NCBI RefSeq assembly: GCF_001514285.1
Contig: NZ_KQ949023.1
Coordinates: 124,001 to 188,000, forward strand
Source: Streptomyces sp. DSM 15324
GTDB lineage: Bacteria; Actinomycetota; Actinomycetes; Streptomycetales; Streptomycetaceae
Direction: 5' to 3'
Length of the DNA stretch: 64,000 bases
Shown: positions 63,659-64,000 of the stretch, one piece after another
Position numbering within the stretch: the stretch's first letter is position 1
Layout: each line of letters begins with the position of its first letter
The notes under the pieces: model-generated
The model's input: only the letters and a program-made list of their open reading frames with translations
The model's database searches: none
Told to the model about the DNA's origin: nothing
Translations under genes and position numbers: made by a program

Positions 63659-63661
63659 GGC

Positions 63662-64000
63662 GTGAAGTCCTACCCCTACGATCGCCTCAAGCGACCGGTC
63701 ACGCTCAGGGTGACCTCGGTCTCCCTCAAGCTGCCCGACGGCACCCGGGATCAGTTGGAGACCACCGCGTTCTCCACCCAGCAGCAGGCCGTCGCGCTCG
63801 GCATCGCGGGCCACGCCGACTGGGTGAGCGCCACGATCGGGCTCTCCGCCACGCTGCCACCCGGTGCGAACGCGCCCGATGTCGCCTGGTCCGAGCTACG
63901 CGTCCTTGCCGTGGTGACCGATGGCGAGACCAATGCCCGTACGTCCACGGATCTCACGCGGGACACGGAGGACGGCCGGGACTGGTCGGGCTCCGTCGAG
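63662..64000 (+). CDS. Unrecognised protein, C-terminus beyond window
   Basis: The GTG at 63662 begins a frame open to the window edge (113 codons): KSYPYDRLKRPVTLRVTSVS, LKLPDGTRDQLETTAFSTQQ, ... VAWSELRVLAVVTDGETNAR. The start is three bp after the HTH-GHKL stop, so it is a coupled operon partner. The visible part has alternating beta strands with no signal peptide or helicase/nuclease motif. I do not recognise it. Confidence 0.75.
   Translation, partial: MKSYPYDRLKRPVTLRVTSVSLKLPDGTRDQLETTAFSTQQQAVALGIAGHADWVSATIGLSATLPPGANAPDVAWSELRVLAVVTDGETNARTSTDLTRDTEDGRDWSGSVE

Overview
This window is a piece of a Streptomyces chromosome. The evidence is very high GC with strong third-position GC bias, frequent GTG starts, an SsgA-like sporulation protein, DasR-type operators at GlcNAc transport genes, a WhiJ-like regulator trio, and many secreted proteins and lipoproteins. 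From about 1 to 41 kb the gene order (FAD oxidase, ssgG-like, two RDD proteins, M6 protease, pncA/pncB, clpS, mec-cysO-cysM, nagE2/nagF, rph, rdgB, bcp, a class A PBP, a three-gene ABC exporter) resembles, from memory, the SCO2925-to-SCO2880s part of the S. coelicolor core chromosome. No database was consulted.

Layout. 0-6 kb: a truncated TPR protein, a glycolate-oxidase-type flavoprotein, a sporulation protein and two RDD membrane proteins. 6-12 kb: a secreted metalloprotease, NAD salvage (pncB-pncA), ClpS and a DUF2017 protein. 12-16 kb: an amino-acid permease and a protein-thiocarboxylate cysteine pathway (JAMM protease, Cys-containing leader peptide, CysO, CysM). 16-24 kb: a sedolisin protease, lipoproteins, a membrane-anchored MazF/PemK-like protein, a MBL hydrolase, PTS GlcNAc genes with three DasR sites, rph and rdgB. 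24-29 kb: an unusual class I-shaped tRNA with anticodon UAG, two tandem HNH endonucleases, bcp, a GroES-like protein, a relic SMR transporter and a penicillin-binding protein. 30-41 kb: an ABC-2 exporter, a DUF1707 protein, a SGNH hydrolase, a DUF445 protein, a relic MFS transporter, an ECF sigma factor with a membrane partner, and a beta-lactamase-fold hydrolase.

From about 41 kb to the right edge the window is accessory. 41.4-46.7 kb holds an APH-fold protein, a short peptide gene followed by a hairpin and then a JmjC/cupin oxygenase and an aldo/keto reductase (a RiPP-like layout), a flavoprotein and a HTH-TPR regulator. 46.8-48.7 kb is a DUF397/DUF5753/HATPase regulatory trio. 48.7-60.5 kb is a four-gene, fully overlapping operon read leftward: a 1590-aa HSP90-like ATPase fused to an SF2 helicase, a UvrD-like SF1 helicase, a DrmA-like helicase and a DrmB-like DUF1998 protein. 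It has the DISARM core pair but no methyltransferase and no phospholipase-D gene. Divergent from it, and running off the right edge, is a HTH-GHKL ATPase gene followed by an unrecognised gene. This stretch is the best candidate for an under-described (probably anti-phage) system.
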